From NCBI GenBank assembly GCA_018381235.1, contig JAGZSF010000012.1, forward strand, positions 1-64,000: DNA of 64,000 bases, read 5' to 3'. The stretch is from Collinsella sp. Lineage in GTDB: Bacteria; Actinomycetota; Coriobacteriia; Coriobacteriales; Coriobacteriaceae. Positions within the stretch are counted from its first letter, which is position 1. Each line of letters opens with the position of its first letter. Below are positions 16,848-25,436 of this stretch, in pieces. The notes beneath the pieces are model-generated. The model was not told the DNA's origin and ran no database searches. It was given only the letters and a program-made list of their open reading frames with translations. Both the position numbers and the translations under genes were made by a program.

Positions 16848-18629
16848 CTACTCCTCGGAGTCGTTCTGCCCAGCAGCCTTCTTTTGCTGATCGAGCTTAT
16901 GCTTGCCACTCACAATAGACGTGGCACCCAGCGTGGCCAAGCTTGCACTGGCAAGGCTCGCCATAACGATAAGGTCGCCCGTCTTGGGCATGTTACCGCC
17001 AGATGACTTGGTCGTTGTAGTCGTCGTGGTTGTAGTGGTCACCGTCTTGGAGTCATTTTGCTCTTGGACTTGGTTGTCAGCACCGCTCTTGTCGTCGTCT
17101 TCGGGCTGCTTCTTTTCGCCCTCGGTCTTGCTCTCGTCCTTCTTCTGACCGGACTTGTCGCCCTTCTCATCAGAGCTAGGACCCTTATCGGATTCAGCCT
17201 TCTCGGAAGCCTTGTCCTTGGAGTCGCCCTTTGCGGCTTCGGTCTTTTCCGTGGAAACCTGATCAGAGTTGTCCTTGTTCTGGGCCGAGCCGTTATTGAC
17301 GCCAGCCATCAGCGAAGAACCCAGCGTAGAACCAAGCTGCTCGGAGAAAGAAGGCTTCTTGTCCGGCGAAGCAACGGGAGCGTCCGGCGCCTTATTCGAG
17401 TCGTCCTTGGAAGCATCGGAATCAGGGGTCGTGTCAGAGCCGGAGCCGTTGTTAGAGCCGGTGTCAACGGACGAATCGCTCGAGCCGGTAGATGAGTTAG
17501 AGGTGCCAGCGTCGGTCGAACCAGAAGCGTCGCTGTCCGTATTGCCGGCAGAGCTTGAAGGCGAATCGCTCGCAGCAGAGCCGTTCGAATCGGAGCCGTT
17601 CGAGGTAGAGCCGTCGTTGGTAGTGCCACCAGCAGAGCCATTACCGTCAGCATCGGTCGAGGGCGCATCCATCCTGTCATCGTTGGCATCGTCACTCGAG
17701 CCGTCATTCGAATCAGGTGTCGGCGAGGGCGCCGGCGCAGGCTCGGGCTGCACGGGCGTCGCAGCGGCAGCGGCCTCGTCCTCGGCGATATAAACCAAGC
17801 AGTCCTTCAGCTCGTTGCGGTAGCGGTTCTTCCAGCCCTCATGATACTGGGGCTGACTTGAAAACTTGGTGGCGACATTGTTGACCACGCTATTGGAGAG
17901 CGCCGTCGCAAACTCGCGGTCGGACATATCGTTGGAAAGATTCGCCCAGCGGAAGAAGTCTCTGCAGCCACCGGTACCGCACATGTTGGTGATGCTCCAC
18001 ACCATACCCTTGACGCAATCGGCGCGGCCGGAGATGTCAATGCCAAGAGCGCTCTTAAGCCACGCCTCGGTCACCGCATAGTACGAGTTGTACGCATAGG
18101 CATCTTGAAGTGCTGAGAACTCAACAGGATCGGTGTTATAAGCACCTTGGAAGGCATCCTGCGCGATATGGCCCAGCTCGGTGAGCTGGCCGTTCTCGTA
18201 CATGGCATTGCTCGTGTTGGAAATCTCGCTGCCGCGATCAATCGCATCCTTGAGCATGCAGTATTTTTCGGGGTTGTAGTTGTAGGCCTGCTTCATAAAC
18301 GGGATGAGCGACCAACGGCGGTCGAACTGGTAATAGCCCAGCGCGTTATAACCGTCGCCATACGAAAAGCCTTGGTTGTAGTTGCCATGGCTCTCGTACT
18401 TGGTAAAGTACTTCATCTCGGGAGTCACGTTGACAAACGAAACGCCCTGGACCGACCTCAGCACGCCCGAGAAGGACTGCTGGGTGTAGAGGCCTTTGTC
18501 GATATCGGTGGCATCCGAGGCAACGCCCGGCGTGGGTTCCTCGGCAGCGGCGGGCGCGGGCGCGGTAACGGCGCTAAACGAAAGCGCCAGCGTCAGGCCC
18601 GCGACAATAGCAGAATGCTTGGGCTGCAT
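16848..18629 (-). CDS. Wall-anchored surface protein with lysozyme-like head and Ser/Asp-rich stalk
   Basis: A 593-residue surface protein; GGGAGGATCTT precedes the ATG. Residues 1-29 are a signal peptide ending APAPAAAEE. Residues 60-290 form a globular domain starting with a KYESHGNY motif followed by GYNALGYYQFDRRW; this resembles the muramidase-fold domain found at the end of some VgrG and phage proteins, with the Glu in YESHGN as candidate catalytic acid. Residues 300-540 are low-complexity Ser/Thr/Asp/Gly then Lys/Asp/Glu, a stalk. The C-terminus has a Thr run, then MPKTGD (a variant LPxTG sorting signal), a hydrophobic stretch and a Lys-rich tail, so sortase should anchor it. Catalytic activity is inference from fold resemblance. 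Confidence 0.75.
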   Translation of the reverse strand: MQPKHSAIVAGLTLALSFSAVTAPAPAAAEEPTPGVASDATDIDKGLYTQQSFSGVLRSVQGVSFVNVTPEMKYFTKYESHGNYNQGFSYGDGYNALGYYQFDRRWSLIPFMKQAYNYNPEKYCMLKDAIDRGSEISNTSNAMYENGQLTELGHIAQDAFQGAYNTDPVEFSALQDAYAYNSYYAVTEAWLKSALGIDISGRADCVKGMVWSITNMCGTGGCRDFFRWANLSNDMSDREFATALSNSVVNNVATKFSSQPQYHEGWKNRYRNELKDCLVYIAEDEAAAAATPVQPEPAPAPSPTPDSNDGSSDDANDDRMDAPSTDADGNGSAGGTTNDGSTSNGSDSNGSAASDSPSSSAGNTDSDASGSTDAGTSNSSTGSSDSSVDTGSNNGSGSDTTPDSDASKDDSNKAPDAPVASPDKKPSFSEQLGSTLGSSLMAGVNNGSAQNKDNSDQVSTEKTEAAKGDSKDKASEKAESDKGPSSDEKGDKSGQKKDESKTEGEKKQPEDDDKSGADNQVQEQNDSKTVTTTTTTTTTTKSSGGNMPKTGDLIVMASLASASLATLGATSIVSGKHKLDQQKKAAGQNDSEE

Positions 18630-18756
18630 AAGATCCTCCCTGCATTGGTGTAGTTAAAGTTCAGTTTGCAAAGATAAAATAAGTATTGCAGCTCGCCCGT
18701 TGTTGCACAACAACCCCTCGGTAAACGGCAACAACCCTCCGCGAAATCTTAAGGAA

Positions 18757-19176
18757 TTAAACAAACTGGTCGTCGGGCGCCATCAGAAGCTCGCCGTATC
18801 GCTCCATCAGCCCGTCCCTCAACTGACAGAAAGCGGGGATATAGACGTTCAAGATGCGCTGAATCAAATCTTGAGCGAGCTTGTTGTCGTAGATATGGAC
18901 GTTCGTATTGCGGTCTCTGAGCATGTCTAGCCAGGCCGCCTCATCAATAAAGTCGTAGAATCGGTACGACTCCTTCACGATGGCACGAGGAGACCCCGAC
19001 GCGGCAAGCGTGGCGCCCTCATACTCGAGCAGACGCTTAAGGAGCTTCCAGCTCAGTTCAAATTGAAGATTGAACTTATTAATCAATCCACTCTGAACAA
19101 AATCATTGTTGAGATCCTGATTGGGCGCATCCTCAAGATTCGCCAAGGCGCTAACAAAGTTCTCATATTTTTTCAT
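18757..19176 (-). CDS. hepT: HepT-like HEPN ribonuclease toxin
   Basis: A 139-residue all-helical HEPN protein of the HI0074 / nucleotidyltransferase-substrate-binding type. The signature RX4HXY is present as RNTNVHIY near residue 90, and FELSWKLLKRLL is the typical core helix. In characterised MntA-HepT pairs this protein cleaves RNA and is silenced when MntA adds AMP groups to the Tyr of this motif. The gene overlaps the end of the upstream nucleotidyltransferase gene by 14 bases, indicating translational coupling and the usual antitoxin-first order. The Tyr that is modified in known systems is retained, so regulation by AMPylation is plausible. Confidence 0.85.
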   Translation of the reverse strand: MKKYENFVSALANLEDAPNQDLNNDFVQSGLINKFNLQFELSWKLLKRLLEYEGATLAASGSPRAIVKESYRFYDFIDEAAWLDMLRDRNTNVHIYDNKLAQDLIQRILNVYIPAFCQLRDGLMERYGELLMAPDDQFV

Positions 19177-19450
19177 ACAGAATCACACCATCCTTGGCAA
19201 TCTCATCGAGCAATTGCTGCGATAGGGACTCGTCGAGATTGACGACATCTACATCTAAAAGAGTATCAAGATGTTCCTCGATCAAATATGAGAAACGGCC
19301 GAAATCCCGGCAACCTGCTACGGCGATGTCAATATCGCTCTTGGGCAAGTTGTCGCCTCGAGCACGAGAACCAAACAACACGACCTTCTCGGCGTCACAT
19401 TCCCGAGCAAAAACTTCGATTTGCTTGTACACCTTGTCGAGAGATGCCAT
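19163..19450 (-). CDS. mntA: MntA-like minimal nucleotidyltransferase antitoxin
   Basis: A 95-residue minimal nucleotidyltransferase. The active-site pattern is GSRARGDNLPKSDIDIAV, matching GSX10DXD. The ATG at 19450 is preceded by AGGGG; a GTG two codons upstream is less likely. In the MntA-HepT type VII toxin-antitoxin system this enzyme AMPylates the HEPN toxin. It overlaps the toxin gene by 14 bases. It lies just downstream, on the same strand, of the Rrf2 regulator, with a 9-base gap between that regulator's stop and this ATG, so co-transcription with the regulator is possible. Confidence 0.85.
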   Translation of the reverse strand: MASLDKVYKQIEVFARECDAEKVVLFGSRARGDNLPKSDIDIAVAGCRDFGRFSYLIEEHLDTLLDVDVVNLDESLSQQLLDEIAKDGVILYEKI

Positions 19451-19458
19451 TTGCACCC

Positions 19459-19890
19459 CTACAGCTTAATGTCAAAGTTGATTTCGGGGACGGCGGCCAG
19501 GTCGGCCAACGTCACGCCGTCGACGTACTTTTCGATCACGTCGTCCAGGCCGCGCCAGAACTTGACGGTCGAGCACAAATCGCTGCGGGTGCAGCTGTTG
19601 TCGATGCCGTCGCACGCCACGGGCGCCGTGCTGCCCTCGACGGCGCGCAGGATGTCGCCGGCACGCACCTCGGCTGGATCCTTGGCCATCATGTAGCCGC
19701 CGCCCTTGCCGCGCACGCTCTTAAGCAGGCCCGCCTTCATAAGCGGACGAACCAGCTGCTCCAAATACTTTTGTGAGATATGCTCACGGTCGGCAACCTC
19801 GCGCAAGGCAATCTTGCCCTCGGCGTCGCCCAGCGCCGCGATATAGATCATCAGCCGGAGGGCATAGCGGCCCTTGGAAGAAATGAGCAT
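19459..19890 (-). CDS. Rrf2-family Fe-S regulator (IscR/SufR-like)
   Basis: A 143-residue Rrf2 transcription factor, probably sensing Fe-S cluster status and controlling the divergent suf operon. The start ATG has GGGAGGGTAGGT immediately upstream. The winged helix shows SSKGRYALRLM, ISQKYLEQLVRPL and VRGKGGGYMMA. Three Cys in the order C-x6-C-x5-C (VACDGIDNSCTRSDLC) match the IscR cluster-ligand region, so it likely holds a [2Fe-2S] cluster. Its 5' flank carries a striking array of TGGGACAA half-sites and may be autoregulated. It could be named IscR or SufR; the target operon suggests the latter role. Upstream in-frame codons lack a ribosome site. Confidence 0.88.
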   Translation of the reverse strand: MLISSKGRYALRLMIYIAALGDAEGKIALREVADREHISQKYLEQLVRPLMKAGLLKSVRGKGGGYMMAKDPAEVRAGDILRAVEGSTAPVACDGIDNSCTRSDLCSTVKFWRGLDDVIEKYVDGVTLADLAAVPEINFDIKL

Positions 19891-19910
19891 ACCTACCCTC
19901 CCATCGCATC

Positions 19911-19985
19911 TGGGACAACATAACCAGGTCTGTTTGTCCCAAATCTTAAGTAAGTGGGACAAACAAACCTTGTTATTTTGTCCCT
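19911..19985. promoter_or_regulatory. Four-half-site operator array for the Rrf2 regulator
   Basis: Four copies of TGGGACAA, alternating in orientation, start at 19911, 19934, 19955 and 19978. They form two inverted pairs with 15-base gaps, and the central pair extends to an 11-bp inverted repeat (TGTTTGTCCCA / TGGGACAAACA). Spacing of 21-23 bases is about two helical turns. It lies directly upstream of the regulator start and ~130 bases before sufC. That the Rrf2 protein binds here is inferred from position and symmetry. Confidence 0.7.
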
Positions 19986-20005
19986 CATCTAAAAAGTCGA
20001 GTGGA

Positions 20006-20029
20006 TTAGTCGGGTTTTCCCTTGACTAA
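20006..20029 (+). promoter_or_regulatory. Inverted repeat and candidate -35 region upstream of sufC
   Basis: TTAGTC and GACTAA form a 6-bp inverted repeat with 12 bases between; GGG/CCC pairs lie inside it. The right arm includes TTGACT, a good -35 match for a promoter reading into sufC, though the -10 around 20044-20050 is weak. The TTGACT/AGTC words resemble IscR-type sites. Confidence 0.4.
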
Positions 20030-20113
20030 CGCCGAACCCATAGTAACTTTATTCCGAGAAGATTCCTAGGGTTTAGTACACCTATGAGTACACCATATAC
20101 AGAGAGGGACAGC

Positions 20114-20914
20114 ATGAGCGCAAATCCGCTGCTTTCCATCGAGGGTCTCACCGCCTCCGTGGACGAGAAGACCATCCTCCACAACGTCAACCTCAACGTC
20201 GCCGCCGGCGAGACCCACGTGTTGATGGGACCCAACGGCGCCGGCAAGTCCACCCTCGGCCACCTGGTCATGGGCGACCCCGTCTACACGATCAACGACG
20301 GCCGTATCGTCTTTGACGGCCAGGACATCACCGAGCTCACCACCGACAAGCGCTCCCGCGCCGGCCTGTTCCTGAGCTTCCAGGCCCCGGTCGAGATCCC
20401 GGGCGTGCCGCTGTCGAGCTTTTTGCGCGCCAGCATCGCCGGCCGCCCCGGTCTGGAGATGAAGGGCAAGGAGTTCCGCCGTCGCGTCAAGGAGCTCGCA
20501 GCCGAGCTCAACATGGACACCGCCTACCTCAATCGCGAGCTGGGCGTGGGCTTCTCGGGCGGCGAGAAAAAGAAGGTCGAGATGCTCCAGCTTCTGCTGC
20601 TGCAGCCCAAGCTCGCCATTCTGGACGAGACCGACTCGGGTCTGGACGTCGACGCCCTGTCCACCGTCAGCCACGGCATGGACGCCTACCGCAAGAGCTG
20701 CGACGGCTCCATGCTCATCATCACGCACAACACGCGCATCCTGGAGCACCTGGATGTCGACCGCGTCCACGTTATGGTCAAGGGCCACATCGTGCGCGAG
20801 GACGACGCCTCGCTCATCCCCTGGATCGACAAGAACGGTTTTGAGACTTTCGAGCGCGAGGCCGCCGAGCAGCGCGCCCGGGCCGAGGCCACCGCTGCCG
20901 GGCAGCAGGCGTAA
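20114..20914 (+). CDS. sufC: SufC Fe-S assembly ATPase
   Basis: A 266-residue ABC-type ATPase of the SUF machine, working with SufB and SufD to build Fe-S clusters on the SufBCD scaffold. The ATG at 20114 has AGAGAGGGAC upstream; an in-frame ATG ten codons earlier lacks this. Walker A is GPNGAGKST (K45), the signature is FSGGEKKK, and Walker B is LAILDETDSGLD, whose Asp-Glu pair is standard. The H-loop is IITHNTR. First gene of sufC-sufB-sufD-sufS-sufU and divergent from the Rrf2 regulator gene, so control by that protein is expected. Length and motifs are typical of the family. Confidence 0.96.
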   Translation: MSANPLLSIEGLTASVDEKTILHNVNLNVAAGETHVLMGPNGAGKSTLGHLVMGDPVYTINDGRIVFDGQDITELTTDKRSRAGLFLSFQAPVEIPGVPLSSFLRASIAGRPGLEMKGKEFRRRVKELAAELNMDTAYLNRELGVGFSGGEKKKVEMLQLLLLQPKLAILDETDSGLDVDALSTVSHGMDAYRKSCDGSMLIITHNTRILEHLDVDRVHVMVKGHIVREDDASLIPWIDKNGFETFEREAAEQRARAEATAAGQQA

Positions 20915-20926
20915 AGGGGCGACGCA

Positions 20927-22339
20927 ATGACCAAGAACCGCACCGAGGTCGCGGACATCGACCGCAGCCTCTACGACTTCACCTATGGCGAGGAGGGATT
21001 CGAGCGCCTCGACGCCGGCATCACGCCCGACATCGTGCGCGAGATCAGCGCCAAGAAGGACGAGCCGCAGTGGATGCTCGACCTGCGCCTCAAGTCCCTC
21101 GAGATCTTCAACCGTTTCCCCGACCCGACGTGGGGTCCCTCCATCGAGGGCCTGGACATGGACAACATCGTCACCTACGTCAAGCCCAACACCGACCAAA
21201 AGCACGACTGGGAGTCGGTGCCCGACGACATCAAGAACACCTTTGAGCGCCTGGGTATCCCCGATGCCGAGCGCAGCTACCTGGCGGGCGTCGGCGCGCA
21301 GTACGACTCCGAGCTCGTCTACCACAACATGCAGGACACGGCGTCCAAGATGGGCATTGTCTACTCCGGCATTGAGGAGGCCCTGCACGACCCGCAGTGG
21401 GAGCCGCTCATCCACGAGAAGTTTATGACGCTTATCCCGCCCACCGACCACAAGTTTGCGGCCCTGCACGGCGCCGTATGGTCGGGCGGCTCGTTTGTCT
21501 ACGTGCCCAAGGGCACCAAGCTCGACTTCCCGCTGCAGAGCTACTTCCGCCTCAATGCCAAGGGCGCCGGCCAGTTTGAGCACACGCTCATCATCGTCGA
21601 GGACGACGCCGACCTGCACTTTATCGAGGGCTGCTCCGCGCCCAAGTACAACGTGGCCAACCTCCACGCCGGTGCCGTCGAGCTCTTTGTGGGCAAGCGA
21701 GCGCACCTGCGCTACTCGACCATCGAGAACTGGTCCAAGAACATGTACAACCTCAACACCAAGCGTGCACGCGTGGACGAGGACGGCGACATCGAGTGGA
21801 TCAGCGGCTCCTTCGGCAGCCACGTGGGCTACCTCTACCCCATGAGCGTGCTCAACGGCCGCCGCGCCCGGTCGAGCTTTACCGGCATCACCTTTGCCGG
21901 CGCCGGTCAGAACCTCGATACCGGCTGCAAGGTCGTGCTCAACGCGCCTGAGACCTCGGCAACGGTCGAGACCAAGGGTATCTCCAAGAGCGGCGGCATC
22001 CAGACGTTCCGCAGCTCCATCGTGGCCACGTCCAAGGCCGAGGGCTCCAAGGCAACCGTGAGCTGCCAGTCGCTCATGCTCGACGACCAGAGCCGATCCG
22101 ACACCATCCCGGCCATGGACATCCGCGCCAAGAACGTCGACATCGGCCACGAGGCCACCATCGGCCGCATCGGCGACGACAAGGTGTTCTACCTGATGAG
22201 CCGCGGCATCTCGGAGGAAGAGGCCCGCACCATGATCGTCAACGGCTTTGCCAACCCGGTCTCCAAGGAGCTGCCGCTGGAGTACGCCGTCGAGATGAAC
22301 AACCTGATCAAGCTCGAGATGGAAGGAGCGATCGGATAA
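20927..22339 (+). CDS. sufB: SufB Fe-S assembly scaffold subunit
   Basis: A 470-residue scaffold subunit that receives sulfur and iron in the SufBC2D complex. It carries typical SufB blocks such as DPTWGPSIEGLDM, WSGGSFVYVPKG, HFIEGCSAPKY, YSTIENWSKNMYNLNTKRA and EDKVFYLMSRG-like GDDKVFYLMSRGIS. Cys in FIEGCSAP lies in the conserved core. The ATG follows sufC by 12 bases with AAAGGGGCGA as ribosome site. Its TAA overlaps the sufD ATG by one base (TAATG). Sequence and length are normal for the family. Confidence 0.96.
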   Translation: MTKNRTEVADIDRSLYDFTYGEEGFERLDAGITPDIVREISAKKDEPQWMLDLRLKSLEIFNRFPDPTWGPSIEGLDMDNIVTYVKPNTDQKHDWESVPDDIKNTFERLGIPDAERSYLAGVGAQYDSELVYHNMQDTASKMGIVYSGIEEALHDPQWEPLIHEKFMTLIPPTDHKFAALHGAVWSGGSFVYVPKGTKLDFPLQSYFRLNAKGAGQFEHTLIIVEDDADLHFIEGCSAPKYNVANLHAGAVELFVGKRAHLRYSTIENWSKNMYNLNTKRARVDEDGDIEWISGSFGSHVGYLYPMSVLNGRRARSSFTGITFAGAGQNLDTGCKVVLNAPETSATVETKGISKSGGIQTFRSSIVATSKAEGSKATVSCQSLMLDDQSRSDTIPAMDIRAKNVDIGHEATIGRIGDDKVFYLMSRGISEEEARTMIVNGFANPVSKELPLEYAVEMNNLIKLEMEGAIG

Positions 22340-23610
22340 TGAAACAGACCACGAACACCGCTGCTACCGCCCTTGAGCAGGTCAACGCGATGCCGGCCGC
22401 CACTTGGGGCTGGCTGAAGATGAATCAGACCAAGCTCGAGCTCTCTGACGAGCTTGCCGCCGCTCCCACCGAGGCCGTTGAGGTCGAGGGCTTGGACGAG
22501 CAGTTTACTGGCGTGGCAGACGCGTTCGAAGCCGCCATGGACACCATGGCCGAGCGCTTCCCCGAGCGCCGCGCCTCCGCCCCCGGCGACGCCGCCGACC
22601 GCGCCCGCATCACGCCCGAGACCGAGCTCGACGTGCCCGCCACCTCCATCTACCAGGCCGGCGCCATCAAGCTCGAGGAGGAGCTCTCCCCTGCCGAGGC
22701 CTTCGAGACTGGCATGGGCGAGGCTACCTACACCTACCTGGCCGACCACGCCACCAAGCGCGTCGTCATCGATGTGCCCGCATACAAGCACGCCACGGTT
22801 ACCGTGCGCGTGAGTGGCGTCGACGCTGCCGCGGCCATCGCCGCCATCGATGTCGTCGCCCGTCCGCAGGCAACGCTCGACCTGCGCATAGCCCTGGACT
22901 CCCCCGTTGCCGGCCAAGGCGTCGTGGGCTCCGCGCTACGCGTGTGCGCCCACGAGTACGCCACCGTCAACGTGACCTGCACGCAGACGCTCGACGATAG
23001 CTGGATCGCGCTCGACGACACCGGCCTGTTCCTGGACGAGGGCGCGCGCGTCAACGTGCAGCACACCGTCCTGGGTGCCGGCGCCAGCGCCACCGGCCTT
23101 GCCGGCGACCTGCTGGGCGATACCGCCAAGGTGACGATCGATACCGATTACCTGGGCGCCCGCGAGCAGGTGCGCGACTTTAACTACGAGCTGCGCCACC
23201 GCGGCCGCAAGACCGAGTGCGAGATCGACGCCAACGGCGTGCTGACTGGCACGTCCAAGAAGGTCTACCGTGGCACCATCGACCTCGTGCACGGTTGCAA
23301 GGGCGCAACCGGCACCGAGCGCGAGACGGTGCTCTTGGCCAACAAGGGCGTCGACAACAAGACCGTCCCCGTCATCCTCTGCGACGAGGACGACGTTGCC
23401 GGCAACCACGGCGCCACCATCGGCCACGTCCGCGACGAGCAGCTGTTCTACCTCGCCTGCCGCGGCCTTGACCAAAACGCCGCCGAGGACCTGTTCATCC
23501 GTGCCAAGCTGGAGGACGCCGCGCTTTCCGCCACCGACGAGCGCACCCGCGCCGCCGTCGTCCGTCTGGGCAACAACTTGATCGACAACTTTGAAGAGGA
23601 GCTCGCATGA
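22339..23610 (+). CDS. sufD: SufD Fe-S assembly scaffold subunit
   Basis: A 423-residue SufB paralogue of the SufBC2D scaffold, needed for iron entry. The C-terminal beta-helix part is recognisable: VLTGTSKKVYRGTIDLVHGCKGATGTERE and DDVAGNHGATIGHVRDEQLFYLACRGL, the latter with the conserved His in NHGATIG. The first 200 residues are diverged, as usual for SufD in Gram-positives. Start ATG overlaps the sufB stop by one base, and its own end overlaps sufS by four (ATGA), indicating tight coupling. Confidence 0.92.
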   Translation: MKQTTNTAATALEQVNAMPAATWGWLKMNQTKLELSDELAAAPTEAVEVEGLDEQFTGVADAFEAAMDTMAERFPERRASAPGDAADRARITPETELDVPATSIYQAGAIKLEEELSPAEAFETGMGEATYTYLADHATKRVVIDVPAYKHATVTVRVSGVDAAAAIAAIDVVARPQATLDLRIALDSPVAGQGVVGSALRVCAHEYATVNVTCTQTLDDSWIALDDTGLFLDEGARVNVQHTVLGAGASATGLAGDLLGDTAKVTIDTDYLGAREQVRDFNYELRHRGRKTECEIDANGVLTGTSKKVYRGTIDLVHGCKGATGTERETVLLANKGVDNKTVPVILCDEDDVAGNHGATIGHVRDEQLFYLACRGLDQNAAEDLFIRAKLEDAALSATDERTRAAVVRLGNNLIDNFEEELA

Positions 23611-24932
23611 TCGACACCGAGCACGTTAAATGCGATACCTGTACTGCCCCCGAGCCCATGGAGCTCGACGCCAGCGACGAGGCCTCGCGCGGCTGGCCTA
23701 CCGTCGACATCGAGACCAACCCCTACAAGGCGCAGTTCCCACTGTTCCAGCAGCACCCCGAGATCGCCTTCCTCGATAGCGCCGCCACCGCGCAGCGCCC
23801 CGCCTGCGTGCTCGACGCCGAGCGCGACTTCTACCAGCGCATGAACGCCAACCCCCTGCGCGGCCTTTACTCGCTGTCCGTCGAGGCCACCGAGGCCATC
23901 GCGAAGGTGCGCCAGCAGATCGCCGACCTCATCGGCGCTTCCCAGGCCAACGAGGTCGTCTTCACCCGCAACACGAGCGAGTCGCTCAACCTGGTCGCCA
24001 AGAGCTTTGCGCCCACAGTCCTCGAGCCGGGCGACGAGGTCGTCATCACCATCATGGAGCACCACTCCAACCTGATTCCGTGGCAGCAGGTCTGCCGCGA
24101 GACCGGCGCCAAGCTCGTCTACCTCTACCCCACCAAGACCGGCCAGCTCACGACCGAGGAGGTTCTGTCCAAGGTGAGCCCCAAGACCAAGATCTTGGCC
24201 GTGGGTCAGGTCTCTAACGTCCTGGGCGTTGAGAACCCGGTCAAGAACCTCGGCAAGCTCGTGCACAAGTACGGCGGCTATCTGGTCGTCGACGGCGCGC
24301 AGTCGCTGCCGCACATGCCGGTCGATGTGGCCGACCTGGGCGCCGACTTCTTTGCCTTTAGCGCACACAAGGCCATGGGTCCCATGGGCATTGGCGTGCT
24401 GTGGGGCAAAATGGACCTGCTCAACGCCATGCCACCCATGCTCACCGGTGGCGAGATGATCGATTCGGTCACCGAGCAGGACGTCGTCTGGGCGCCCGTC
24501 CCCGAGAAGTTCGAGGCCGGCACGCAGGACGCCGCCGGCATCTTCGCCACGGGCGCCGCCCTTGATTACCTGGTCAACACGGTGGGTTACGAGAACATCC
24601 AGGCCCGCGAGCAGGCACTCGTCCACTATCTGATGGGCGAACTCATGCAGCTCGACTTTGTCCAAATCATCGGTTCCATCTACTGGGACAACCACCACGG
24701 CGTTGTGAGCTTTAACGTCAAGGGAATTCACCCGCACGACGTCGCGAGCATCATGGACATGGACGGCGTCTGCATCCGCGCCGGCCACCACTGCGCTCAG
24801 CCGCTGCTCACCTGGCTGGGCGTCGAGAACCTTGCCTGCTGCCGCGCCAGCGTGGCCTTCTACAACGACAAGGCCGACATCGACAAGTTCATCGCCGGCC
24901 TGCATCACGTTTGGAGCACGTTCAATGGGTAA
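23607..24932 (+). CDS. sufS: SufS cysteine desulfurase
   Basis: A 441-residue PLP enzyme that takes sulfur from cysteine and passes it as persulfide to SufU. PLP lysine is K255 in FSAHKAMGPMG; the persulfide Cys is C396 in RAGHHCAQPLL. VVDGAQS holds the PLP-binding Asp. Residues 1-36 extend past the usual start and include the pair CDTC; the ATG at 23607 overlaps the sufD stop by four bases, which supports it. Group II (SufS/CsdA) by the HHCAQPL motif. Functions with the zinc-type SufU next to it rather than SufE. Confidence 0.96.
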   Translation: MIDTEHVKCDTCTAPEPMELDASDEASRGWPTVDIETNPYKAQFPLFQQHPEIAFLDSAATAQRPACVLDAERDFYQRMNANPLRGLYSLSVEATEAIAKVRQQIADLIGASQANEVVFTRNTSESLNLVAKSFAPTVLEPGDEVVITIMEHHSNLIPWQQVCRETGAKLVYLYPTKTGQLTTEEVLSKVSPKTKILAVGQVSNVLGVENPVKNLGKLVHKYGGYLVVDGAQSLPHMPVDVADLGADFFAFSAHKAMGPMGIGVLWGKMDLLNAMPPMLTGGEMIDSVTEQDVVWAPVPEKFEAGTQDAAGIFATGAALDYLVNTVGYENIQAREQALVHYLMGELMQLDFVQIIGSIYWDNHHGVVSFNVKGIHPHDVASIMDMDGVCIRAGHHCAQPLLTWLGVENLACCRASVAFYNDKADIDKFIAGLHHVWSTFNG

Positions 24933-25353
24933 TCTGTACACCTCCACCACGTTTATGGAGCACAACTCGCACCCCGACTATAAGTACGAGATGGATGCCC
25001 CCACGCATGAGCACGACGGCATCAACCCCAGCTGTGGCGACGAGCTCACCTTGCAGCTGCGTGTCGAGAAGGGCGTGATCGAGGAGGCCTCGTTTACCGG
25101 GCACGGCTGCGCCATCAGCCAGGCCAGCGCCGACATCATGGCCGACCTCATCACCGGCGAGACCGTCGAGGAAGCTCACCGCTTGGCAGAGCTCTTCCTC
25201 GCCATGATCCGCGGCGAGAAGCTCTCCGAGGACGACCTGGAAGACCTGGACGAAGCCGCCCAGCTCCAGGACATCTCGCACATGCCCGCCCGCGTCAAAT
25301 GCGCCGAGCTCGCCTGGCGCACCCTCGACGGCATGCTCACGGGACAAAAATAA
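24925..25353 (+). CDS. sufU: SufU sulfur-transfer protein
   Basis: A 142-residue SufU, zinc-binding acceptor of sulfur from SufS in Gram-positive SUF systems. Three Cys occupy the usual places: NPSCGDE, GHGCAISQAS and ARVKCAELAW. The start is the ATG at 24925 (MGNLYTSTT), overlapping the last 8 bases of sufS. The Asp in the first motif and the spacing between Cys 2 and 3 (insertion relative to IscU) fit SufU rather than IscU. Last gene of the operon; a strong terminator follows. Confidence 0.94.
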   Translation: MGNLYTSTTFMEHNSHPDYKYEMDAPTHEHDGINPSCGDELTLQLRVEKGVIEEASFTGHGCAISQASADIMADLITGETVEEAHRLAELFLAMIRGEKLSEDDLEDLDEAAQLQDISHMPARVKCAELAWRTLDGMLTGQK

Positions 25354-25389
25354 TCAGTAATATTTGTCTCAACTCTGAAGAATTCTGTT

Positions 25390-25431
25390 GGCCGAATCGC
25401 TTAACTTTCGCGATTCGGCCATTTTCTTTTC
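25390..25431 (+). terminator. Terminator of the suf operon
   Basis: GGCCGAATCGC pairs perfectly with GCGATTCGGCC (11 bp) around a 9-base loop, followed by ATTTTCTTTT. It stands 36 bases after the sufU stop and just before the convergent transposase gene. Confidence 0.85.
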
Positions 25432-25436
25432 TGCCT

